A DNA stretch of 13,548 nucleotides from Actinomycetes bacterium (GTDB lineage: Bacteria > Actinomycetota > Acidimicrobiia > Acidimicrobiales > JAMCPL01), in contig JAJZWK010000035.1 in assembly GCA_021846725.1 (NCBI GenBank), forward strand, positions 1 to 13,548, in the 5' to 3' direction. The notes beneath the pieces are model-generated. The model was not told the DNA's origin. It saw only the letters and a program-made list of their open reading frames with translations, and did not search any database. Shown here piece by piece: positions 1 to 7,244 of this stretch. The position numbers and the translations under genes were made by a program. The stretch's first letter is position 1. Each line of letters opens with the position of its first letter.

Positions 1-1
1 T

Positions 2-3000
2 CTGTCAGCACCTATCAACGCTATTCTGGACGGACCATTGGCTCCCTTAAGGAACATCAGCAAGTTTCAACCTCTTATCAATATAGCGTTATCATTTGGT
101 ATAGCTCACGCTCTCGCAAGAATATACGAAACGAGATCATTACTTGGGAAAAAGGCAAAGGAAGTTTCAAAAAGGCTGCAATCTGGACTTACGAGTATCT
201 CTCTCAAGGCAATCGGTGCGATAGTTTTGACTGGGTCACTTGTTTTCCTAATGTGGCCACTTCTTTCCAATAACCTTTACCCAGCAGGTTCTTTCGACTC
301 AATACCGTCATACTGGTATCAAGCGTCAAACTGGCTGGCATCCCATAGCGGTCGGGGTACATCATTGCTAGTTCCTGGGATAGATTTCGGAAGGTTTACT
401 TGGGGAGTCACCAACGATCAGCCTATGGAAGCCATATCGAAATCTGCCTGGGCCATGCGCACAATAGCTCCACTCTCATCGGTAGGCAACATCCAGATGA
501 TGGATGCAGTAAACAATGTCCTGGCAAACGGTATTCCCGCACCGGGTCTAGCCTCGTACCTGGCTCGTAATGGTATACGTTACCTGGTAGCTGAAAACGA
601 TCAGAACCCTTACACAACAGCAGGACCTACCCCTTATGAGGTAGCCATGGTACTTGCACAGTCTCCGGGTATAAAGCTCGTCAAGCGCTTCGGACCACCT
701 GCAGTCATTCCAAACGGCGGACCGGATTCATCCATTATCTATGATCCCTCTAATCTGGCAACCACTTTTAACGCAATAGAAATTTACAAGGTAGAGCCCC
801 CTTCTCCGGTAATCACAACCTATCCGGCCAAAAATGGGATCGAGCTGACTGGCGGTCCTCAGGCACTGCTGGCACTTGCCAATCTATACGGCTCTCTCCC
901 AAATGTCGCCGCTTCACTCACCGGTGATACATTGGGACCAAAATTCACCCACACCACCTGGATTGCGGCTGATACTCAACAATATCGAGATGAGGACTAT
1001 GGACAAATATACAATGGGTATTCTTATATCCTCACCTCCAACGAGAAAGCTCCAGGACCGTCTATTTCCAACGAAACTGGCAAGCATCCCAAGGCTCCCA
1101 AGGAACGCACAGTCGTAAATGGTATATCGCATGAGACAGTCGCTATCATTCACGGTGCAAAATCTATAACAGCATCATCCTATGGGTCGCCGGTCGCACG
1201 TATCCCAGGATACCAGCCACTTGCAGCATTTCTCGATCATGCCGACAATGCAGCATGGGCATCTTCAGGAGTGAACCTTCATGACCCTTGGATAAAGATC
1301 ACCTTCAATCATCCAATATACATAAGCCATATTACCGTTACACCACTTGATGATGGCCCATGGAGACCTCTCACCACTCAGGTAAAAATCACCACTCAGG
1401 CAGGTTCTCGAATATCACCGACCAAACCATACCAGATACCACAACAGATACCTACTGCTGCCGGGAAGACATCATGGCTAAAATTAACCATTACCCGCTA
1501 TAAGCCTCCTGTCGAGATAGGTAGCGTATCAGGCCCGGGGATGGCTCACATCGCGATACCGGGTGTTCATGTCTCTGAAACACTCAAGGTACCTTCGGAC
1601 GGAGCATCTGCGGCCAGTCCTTCTATAACGCCTACTTACCTCTTCTCTGATCCTCTGGTAAAACCATTTGCATACTTGAGTCCACCTACTCAAGAGCCCA
1701 ATCTGAGTAGACTTTTTTACGTACCGCACAAGTCTACATTTACTGTCGTTGCACAAGTTTCTCCCAACCCAGGTAAAAACCTCATCAATCTGGTTAATCT
1801 AGCTAATGGCTATACGTATAATACGAGGAAGGGAGTGGAGAATAAGGGTACTGGCACGAAGAATACTGGGAAAGGTGCTGGCACGAAGGGGGTTAGAGTG
1901 GGAAACCGCTACGCTACATCCGCCCAGAGAGGCATTGTCGTTCAAGCTTCATCCACCTACGGTGGACTTCCTCTGTTCAGGCCACAAAATCTCATAGACA
2001 ACAACCCTCTTACAAGCTGGTGGGCTGGTGCAGGAGACCAACACCCCACCGTCACCTACTCATGGCATACACCTCGTACACTAGACAGTTTGAATATAGA
2101 ACTGGATCTCGCTGCAAGTATACCTGAAGAAATTCTTATACGGTCAGGCAACCAGAATAGGCTCATACAGGTACCTCCCAGCGGTGGAACCGTACACTTT
2201 GCCCCCATCCATACCAACCACGTCACCTTCAGTTTTCCCAAAATAAAACCGATCCTTACTTTCGATTCACTCACCAGCCATTTGATACCACTACCAGTAG
2301 GTCTTGCAAACTTAAGCTTTCCCGCCCTATCTGGTCTGCCCACACCTGCAATCGACCTGCAACACCATTTATCATTATCTTGCGGTCAAGGTCCACCTTT
2401 GCAGATAGGAGGTACGACATATCAAACATCACTAAGTGGTACCGTTGCCGATCTGTATTCACTTTCTCCTATGCCACTTACCATATGCGGGACGAGAAAT
2501 CAACAAGTTACCCTGAACAAAGGTACTCAACAGGTAAACGCACCATACGCGGGAGATGGATTACGCATAACTACAGTGGACCTACTTGGAACTAAGTTTG
2601 ACACCTCCCCGCCAATAAATGAGCCGAATACTGCTACTGCCTTAATTGCGAGTTCTGTTCATAGTGCAGCCGGAGATACTGAGGTGAGTTCTACGGGAGC
2701 CTACAGGAAGGTGACCATAGATAATTGGCAGGCCACAAGCCGTACAGTGACAATCGCTCCAGGGAACGAGGCTATCTTGAATCTCCGGCAGAATTACAAC
2801 AAAGGCTGGATTGCAACTTACAATGGACAGAAGCTGAAGGCCGTAAGAATCGACGGATGGCAGCAGGGATGGATGCTGCCGGCTTCTTCGAAAGCGATTA
2901 CGATACATCTCTCCTTCCCCCCTGAGAATCTATATATGTTTGTGTTGCTTGCAGGATTACTTATTGCGCTGGCCCTTATGTTATGGGCTTTCTGGCCCCG

Positions 3001-3487
3001 TAAAAAGCGCCGCAGTAAGCAGAGCAAACATGCAATTAAACAGCCTCCCATACAATCTACTCTGGACCCGATAGAACTTTCTAACTACTCTACAATAGCT
3101 ATAACGAGTATAATACTGTTGATGATATTTGCCATAGCGGGCCCGCTTGTACTTCTTGGTCTGCCGCTACTACTGATTGCTCTTTATGTGCATGTCAAGA
3201 GACGGAAGCTCTCATCTTCCTGGTCATTATCGTTCACGCTCTCTCGCCAGTTGCAGCATGTCGTATCATACAGTACTATAATAGCTGTTCTTGCCATGGC
3301 ACTAAACGGTATAGTCATTGCCATCAAGCCGGGCATACACTACACTCTACTTTTTGGTACACGCAGTGCAGGATCTCAAGTATTGGGAACATTGGCCCTT
3401 GTATCCCTGCTTACAGCAGTGACAGTGAACTCATGGAGAAAAGCTATAATCAAGTGGCGACCGGGATACTTCAACGAATATATATGA
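2..3487 (+). CDS. aftD: Alpha-(1->3)-arabinofuranosyltransferase, AftD/DUF3367 family (5' partial)
   Basis: The reading frame is open from base 2 with no stop, so the gene begins left of the window; the TTG at 38 is internal. AftD is a GT-C membrane enzyme that adds alpha-1,3-linked arabinofuranose from decaprenyl-phosphoarabinose to envelope arabinan on the outer face of the membrane. Seen here: the conserved segment LRNISKFQP (about nt 47-73), a membrane segment at about nt 208-262, then a long extracytoplasmic region with two discoidin (F5/8 type C)-like carbohydrate-binding modules at about nt 1130-1500 and 1935-2240. A family-typical NYNKGWIA...RIDGWQQGW stretch (about nt 2797-2880) precedes four or more C-terminal membrane segments (nt 2930-3435) separated by a basic KKRRSKQSK loop. 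The catalytic N-terminal part lies outside the window. The stop overlaps the next start (ATGA). A basic repetitive linker at nt 1822-1905 looks like a lineage-specific insertion. Family assignment is firm; exact acceptor unknown. Confidence 0.88.
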   Translation: MSAPINAILDGPLAPLRNISKFQPLINIALSFGIAHALARIYETRSLLGKKAKEVSKRLQSGLTSISLKAIGAIVLTGSLVFLMWPLLSNNLYPAGSFDSIPSYWYQASNWLASHSGRGTSLLVPGIDFGRFTWGVTNDQPMEAISKSAWAMRTIAPLSSVGNIQMMDAVNNVLANGIPAPGLASYLARNGIRYLVAENDQNPYTTAGPTPYEVAMVLAQSPGIKLVKRFGPPAVIPNGGPDSSIIYDPSNLATTFNAIEIYKVEPPSPVITTYPAKNGIELTGGPQALLALANLYGSLPNVAASLTGDTLGPKFTHTTWIAADTQQYRDEDYGQIYNGYSYILTSNEKAPGPSISNETGKHPKAPKERTVVNGISHETVAIIHGAKSITASSYGSPVARIPGYQPLAAFLDHADNAAWASSGVNLHDPWIKITFNHPIYISHITVTPLDDGPWRPLTTQVKITTQAGSRISPTKPYQIPQQIPTAAGKTSWLKLTITRYKPPVEIGSVSGPGMAHIAIPGVHVSETLKVPSDGASAASPSITPTYLFSDPLVKPFAYLSPPTQEPNLSRLFYVPHKSTFTVVAQVSPNPGKNLINLVNLANGYTYNTRKGVENKGTGTKNTGKGAGTKGVRVGNRYATSAQRGIVVQASSTYGGLPLFRPQNLIDNNPLTSWWAGAGDQHPTVTYSWHTPRTLDSLNIELDLAASIPEEILIRSGNQNRLIQVPPSGGTVHFAPIHTNHVTFSFPKIKPILTFDSLTSHLIPLPVGLANLSFPALSGLPTPAIDLQHHLSLSCGQGPPLQIGGTTYQTSLSGTVADLYSLSPMPLTICGTRNQQVTLNKGTQQVNAPYAGDGLRITTVDLLGTKFDTSPPINEPNTATALIASSVHSAAGDTEVSSTGAYRKVTIDNWQATSRTVTIAPGNEAILNLRQNYNKGWIATYNGQKLKAVRIDGWQQGWMLPASSKAITIHLSFPPENLYMFVLLAGLLIALALMLWAFWPRKKRRSKQSKHAIKQPPIQSTLDPIELSNYSTIAITSIILLMIFAIAGPLVLLGLPLLLIALYVHVKRRKLSSSWSLSFTLSRQLQHVVSYSTIIAVLAMALNGIVIAIKPGIHYTLLFGTRSAGSQVLGTLALVSLLTAVTVNSWRKAIIKWRPGYFNEYI
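1847..1900 (+). repeat. Imperfect 27-bp tandem repeat in the aftD linker
   Basis: Two adjacent 27-bp units start with GGTACTGGCACGAAG (1847) and GGTGCTGGCACGAAG (1874) and diverge afterwards. They encode GTGTKNTGK and GAGTKGVRV. The repeat lies between the two carbohydrate-binding-like modules of AftD and makes a Gly/Thr/Lys-rich, positively charged and probably flexible linker. Confidence 0.6.
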
Positions 3488-4593
3488 AACCTCTATCGTC
3501 CAAATGGCCAATCAGTGATCCTCTACCACAACCGCTAGCACCTACCTCACGGCACATATTGCGCCATCCGGATAGACACACCACCTGGATAGTCACTGGA
3601 ACCATTTGGTTCACCAATCCGCTCGGGACTGGTACCGAGGAATCCGTGAGAGAAGATATTACCAGCAGAATCGCAGATGTCGTTCAAAAGATGCCAATCA
3701 CAAGTGCCAAGTTGCAAGGAGACTGGTGGGTACCGGGGCAACCACCAGAGCCTGTATTGGTAGATAGTACCGACCCTAGGCCGCCGTGGCTACTAAAACC
3801 ATTCGATCTGAAACACGAACCACCGTTACGGGTAGCCGTAGGTATCCATGGCGAATGGTTCACTATCGTAGCTCATCATGCAGCGATAGATGGAGTAAAT
3901 GCCATACCGTTTTTCAAGATACTATGCGGAGAAGAACCGATAATTCCAGGCAACCCACCTTTTATGGCAAAAAAAGTGACATCGCCGTTACATGCCATAA
4001 GTCGGATATTACGGCCTGCCGATCCAGTTGCACGCTCCAACCCTCTACCATCCAATGAGACCTTCGCCAACATAGAATTACCGTTTGTAGGCAAGGGAAT
4101 AAAGGGAAAATTGGCCTCAGCTTTAGTGAAAAGTCTGCGCGCGCATAATGCCAGATACGGGGCGAGCCTGGAGAGAATCGGCATATCGGCTTCAATAATG
4201 GAACTAGACGATTCGATACCTATCGCCTCGTACCGAAGAGTTGACATTCCTCCAGGTGTCCCGATTGATGAGACATTCGAACGTGAAATCTCCATACCTG
4301 AAGAACCGTGGGAATTGATCCATGCTCCACGCGCCCTGCGTCTCCTCTCTCCCCTGACGGGCAGACTATCTGATACGATATTGCTGTCGAACTTTGGACG
4401 TTGGTCGCTGCAAGGAGTCAATGCAATCGAACTATATCCTGTAGCAAGAGGTAGGTCAGCCGTATCGGCAGCAGCAGTCAGGGCAAAGGGTGGAAAATCA
4501 TTGCTTACGCTACGTGCATGCTATCTGAACCAGAATGATGCAAGGCATATTTTAGAGGAGACAGTAGCTCAGCTTAGTAACCATGAGACTTGA
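3484..4593 (+). CDS. Condensation-fold acyltransferase (PapA/WS-DGAT-like), HHxxxDG motif
   Basis: A 369-residue protein of the CoA-dependent acyltransferase/condensation superfamily, which moves an acyl group from a thioester to an alcohol or amine. The catalytic motif HHAAIDG is at residues 131-137 and is preceded by the strand GEWFTIVA, as usual. Near the C-terminus, LLSNFGRW (about residues 300-307) sits where this superfamily has its structural DFGWG/SNFG motif. There is no signal peptide or membrane segment, so it is probably cytoplasmic. An upstream ATG at 3433 is in frame, but I chose 3484 because it makes a 4-bp ATGA overlap with the aftD stop, the usual sign of translational coupling; neither start has a good Shine-Dalgarno. 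The length is short for WS/DGAT (about 450) and near the lower end for condensation domains. Coupling to aftD suggests a role in acylating an envelope glycan or lipid, but the substrate cannot be read from the sequence. Confidence 0.72.
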   Translation: MKPLSSKWPISDPLPQPLAPTSRHILRHPDRHTTWIVTGTIWFTNPLGTGTEESVREDITSRIADVVQKMPITSAKLQGDWWVPGQPPEPVLVDSTDPRPPWLLKPFDLKHEPPLRVAVGIHGEWFTIVAHHAAIDGVNAIPFFKILCGEEPIIPGNPPFMAKKVTSPLHAISRILRPADPVARSNPLPSNETFANIELPFVGKGIKGKLASALVKSLRAHNARYGASLERIGISASIMELDDSIPIASYRRVDIPPGVPIDETFEREISIPEEPWELIHAPRALRLLSPLTGRLSDTILLSNFGRWSLQGVNAIELYPVARGRSAVSAAAVRAKGGKSLLTLRACYLNQNDARHILEETVAQLSNHET

Positions 4594-4630
4594 TGATGCA
4601 GCCATCCAAAAAAAGCGATAACATCTTTAC

Positions 4631-5707
4631 GTGGTCACAAATAGGACATCAAGTAAGGAAACCAATAGTTCGGTTGGCAGCAGAACACAGCGTACAAGCA
4701 GACATACAGCTACGGGTAGCCACATAGATGTAGACAGCCGCGCGGAGAACCACATAGATGCAAACAGCACCATCCAGGTGGACTCTGACAATACCGCTAC
4801 GAGTCTTGTCCCGGTACCACCCTTTTCCGACGAGGAGTACAATCAAGTCGAGAAATACGATCAAGTCGAGGAATACGATCAAGTCGAGGAGGAGCCAGCT
4901 CGCGATAAGGATAGGTTAGGAGATGTCGATGAATGGGGGCGATCCGAACACATGCGAGAGATCACTCGCCAACTTATGGACCCCTTCTATAATCACTGGT
5001 TCAGGGTAGAGTGGGAAGGACTGGACAAGATCCCCAAAGAAGGTGGAGCGCTACTCGTTGCCAACCATGCTGGAGCGATACCTCCCGATGCACCTATAAT
5101 CATGCATGGAGTAGAGAAAGAACTCGGACGCCCTGTCTATGGTCTGGCTGACTACTGGTTCCGCACAATTCCAATCGTAAACGTCATGTGGTCACGTATG
5201 GGTGGAGTAACTGCCCATCCAGACAACGCACTACGCATCATGCGAGACAACCGACAACTTGCTCTGGTGTTTCCTGAAGGAACAAAAGCTACGTCAAAAT
5301 CCTTTTCGGATCGATATCGCTTACGCCGTTTCGGTAGAGGCGGTTTCGTGGAGATAGCCATGAGGGCAGGAGTACCTATCATCCCCTTGGCCGTAGTCGG
5401 TGCTGAGGAGGCAATGCCAATACTCTACAGGGTGCCCGGAATTGCCTCTATGCTGAACCTGCCATATTTTCCTATAACAGGCAACATGCTTGTATTCGGC
5501 CCATTGCTCGGTCCGTTGGGATGGTTCTTGTACTTCCCCGTGAAGTTCAAAATAAAAGTACTAGATCCTATCTACTACGATGTAGAACCAGGGCAGGATC
5601 GGTACTCAAAGAGTTTCGTAATGGAAGAAGCTGAGCAGGTCCGTACCCTCATACAAGAAACTCTCTACGATATGCTTAGAGACAGGAAGAGTATCCTTAA
5701 TGGGTAG
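4631..5707 (+). CDS. PlsC-family lysophospholipid (1-acylglycerol-3-phosphate-like) acyltransferase
   Basis: A glycerolipid acyltransferase, expected to acylate a glycerophosphate or related envelope lipid at the inner membrane surface. The catalytic block is NHAGAIPPD (residues 145-153), with H146 and D153 six residues apart instead of the canonical HX4D; as far as I recall this spacing is normal in the actinobacterial subfamily. FPEGTKA (214-220) is the phosphate-binding motif, RGGFVEIAMRAGVPIIPLAVVGAEE (pieces within 236-260) the C-terminal substrate motif. Conserved sequence starts only near DVDEWGRSEH (residue 98). The preceding 97 residues are Ser/Thr-rich, then acidic with a threefold repeat, and look disordered. 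GTG 4631 is the first start after an in-frame TAA at 4619 but has no clear Shine-Dalgarno; ATG at residue 108 is an alternative that would drop the acidic tail. The 3' end overlaps the next gene by 8 bp. Confidence 0.85.
   Translation: MVTNRTSSKETNSSVGSRTQRTSRHTATGSHIDVDSRAENHIDANSTIQVDSDNTATSLVPVPPFSDEEYNQVEKYDQVEEYDQVEEEPARDKDRLGDVDEWGRSEHMREITRQLMDPFYNHWFRVEWEGLDKIPKEGGALLVANHAGAIPPDAPIIMHGVEKELGRPVYGLADYWFRTIPIVNVMWSRMGGVTAHPDNALRIMRDNRQLALVFPEGTKATSKSFSDRYRLRRFGRGGFVEIAMRAGVPIIPLAVVGAEEAMPILYRVPGIASMLNLPYFPITGNMLVFGPLLGPLGWFLYFPVKFKIKVLDPIYYDVEPGQDRYSKSFVMEEAEQVRTLIQETLYDMLRDRKSILNG
4835..4888 (+). repeat. Three 18-bp tandem repeats in the acyltransferase N-terminus
   Basis: Three consecutive units, GAGTACAATCAAGTCGAG, AAATACGATCAAGTCGAG and GAATACGATCAAGTCGAG, encode EYNQVE, KYDQVE and EYDQVE. 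They are in frame and followed by EEEPAR. A shorter echo (CACATAGATG twice, encoding HID) lies upstream in the same N-terminal region, so this part of the gene appears prone to slippage or expansion. Confidence 0.85.
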
Positions 5708-6737
5708 AAGAGTTCTCATTACTGGAGTGGATAAATTCTGGGGAGGAAAGATCGCTCAGACACTGGAGCAGGATCCTGACTTCGATGTCATATTGGGCAT
5801 GGGGACAAAAGAACCGCAGGTAGCATTGGAAAGGGCAGAATTCGTCCGATCAGATCAGGCATATTCAATTCTCTCCAGAATAGTAAAAGCTACCCACGTA
5901 GACACTATTATCCATACATTCGTAGTAACCAATACCTCAGGAGTCAGTTCACGGTCGCTACACGAAACCAACGTGATAGGTACGATGAACCTGCTTGCAG
6001 CCGCCGGACAACGAGGTAGCATGGTACGCCAAGTGGTAGTGAAGTCATCATCTAACGTATACGGAGCCACCGAAAATGACCCTGCATGGTTCAGAGAGGA
6101 GACTCCACGCTCGAAACCTGCGCGCTCGAGGCTGGAGCGCTCACTACTTGATGTCGAGCAACTGGTCAAAGACTTCGCCGAAGACAATCCAGCGACGGTG
6201 GTCAGCATGGTAAGATGCGCAAACGTACTCGGTAGCGAAATCACCACGCCGATAAGCTCCAATCTGGCAAGGACTCTCGCACCTGTCATAGTAGGATTCG
6301 ACCCCCTCATGCAGTTTGTACACGAGCAGGATGTAGTGGACTGCCTACTACATCTGACCAGAAAGAGAATACCTGGACTCTACAACTTAGCAGGAGACGA
6401 AAAGATCCCATGGAGCGAAGTAATAAATATATGTGGAGCAAGAATTGTGCCTATACCTGCCTACGGTACAATGAACGTAGCTTCGTTACTTGTGCGATTA
6501 GGGTTGATCAATTTTACGCCCGAGATGGAACCCCTTCTACGTTACGGTCGTGGAATAGACACTGCCAGGATCAAGCGAACCGGTTTTGAACTACAGCATA
6601 CGACAGCTGGCACGGTAAGAAGCTTTATCAAAGCAGTACGTCTGAAAAAGAATATAGGCAACGAACCTCAATCCTATATATATGAACATGATATAGAGCA
6701 ATTCTTTCGTCATTCCCCAGCCATCGTGAGAAATTGA
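5700..6737 (+). CDS. Atypical extended SDR (NAD-dependent epimerase/dehydratase family)
   Basis: A 345-residue Rossmann-fold protein of the extended short-chain dehydrogenase/reductase group. The nucleotide-binding loop is TGVDKFWGG (residues 8-16): the usual GxxGxxG has Lys12 in place of the central Gly. The later elements SSSNVYGA (116-123), RCANVLG (172-178) and NLAGDE identify the epimerase-like family. The catalytic YxxxK is not present: where it should fall, after SKPARSR, the sequence reads LERSL (145-149), with Leu at both positions. The protein may therefore bind a nucleotide or nucleotide-sugar without classical SDR chemistry. From memory, the same change is typical of actinobacterial homologues next to PlsC-like genes (for example the Rv0501/Rv0502 locus in M. 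tuberculosis). ATG 5700 overlaps the preceding gene by 8 bp and has an AGGAAGAG Shine-Dalgarno about 8 nt upstream. Cytoplasmic; specific function unknown. Confidence 0.8.
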   Translation: MGRRVLITGVDKFWGGKIAQTLEQDPDFDVILGMGTKEPQVALERAEFVRSDQAYSILSRIVKATHVDTIIHTFVVTNTSGVSSRSLHETNVIGTMNLLAAAGQRGSMVRQVVVKSSSNVYGATENDPAWFREETPRSKPARSRLERSLLDVEQLVKDFAEDNPATVVSMVRCANVLGSEITTPISSNLARTLAPVIVGFDPLMQFVHEQDVVDCLLHLTRKRIPGLYNLAGDEKIPWSEVINICGARIVPIPAYGTMNVASLLVRLGLINFTPEMEPLLRYGRGIDTARIKRTGFELQHTTAGTVRSFIKAVRLKKNIGNEPQSYIYEHDIEQFFRHSPAIVRN

Positions 6738-6746
6738 GCGTATAAA

Positions 6747-7229
6747 GTGGACCTCATAGGCATTGTAGATACCATGTTTGCCAGAGTAGACATGGGCAAA
6801 GAAGCAATTGACGAATTGGAATCATGCGAAGGATACGGCACAAAATTCCAGCTTCTCTACAGAACGGTTCCTGGCTTCAAGGACTTGGGCGTAGAGTGCA
6901 AGCGGATGATTGAGATTGATGGTTGCGCCATAGTGATAGCAATAGGCATGGCTGGGAGCGCACCGATAGATCAGGTATGTGCACACGAAGCAAGCCAGGC
7001 AATCATGCTGGCTCAGTTGCTCACCAATACTCATGTCTTAGAGGTCTTCGTGCATGAGAATGAATCGAACGACATAAAAGAACTGGCTGAAATATGCAGA
7101 CAACGTGCCCGCAAACACGCCCGCAACGCTTACTGGCTTCTTTACGACCCTGAACAGCTATCCAGAAGGGCAGGTCAGGGCATCAGGCAAGGTGCCGGGG
7201 ATGCTGGACCTCTGATCGGGGTTGAGTAA
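6747..7229 (+). CDS. ribC: Riboflavin synthase, archaeal (lumazine synthase-like) type
   Basis: Predicted to dismutate two 6,7-dimethyl-8-ribityllumazine molecules to riboflavin and the pyrimidinedione amine, the last step of riboflavin synthesis, in the cytosol. The 160-residue protein matches the archaeal RibC family along its whole length: GIVDTMFARVDMG (5-17), RTVPGFKDLGVEC (39-51), AIGMAGSAPIDQVCAHEAS (pieces in 65-83), AQLLTNTHVLEVFVHENE (near 88-106), then YWLLYDPEQLSRRAGQGIRQG and DAG at the end. This pentameric lumazine-synthase-like fold is unrelated to the trimeric two-barrel RibE that most bacteria use. GTG 6747 lies 9 bp after the SDR stop with only a weak GAG upstream; a later ATG would cut off the conserved N-terminus, so GTG is preferred. 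No other rib genes are visible nearby. Base composition resembles its neighbours, so any transfer is not recent. It ends 15 bp from the convergent relaxase gene. Confidence 0.88.
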   Translation: MDLIGIVDTMFARVDMGKEAIDELESCEGYGTKFQLLYRTVPGFKDLGVECKRMIEIDGCAIVIAIGMAGSAPIDQVCAHEASQAIMLAQLLTNTHVLEVFVHENESNDIKELAEICRQRARKHARNAYWLLYDPEQLSRRAGQGIRQGAGDAGPLIGVE

Positions 7230-7244
7230 TATACTACCGGCTGA

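Noticed and set aside
3876..4421. 181-codon open frame on the minus strand
   Set aside because: It lies wholly antisense within the acyltransferase, whose HHAAIDG motif and operon junction support the plus-strand frame; the antisense product shows no recognisable domain.
5855..6310. 151-codon open frame on the minus strand
   Set aside because: Antisense to the SDR gene, with low-complexity Ser/Leu-rich translation typical of a shadow frame.
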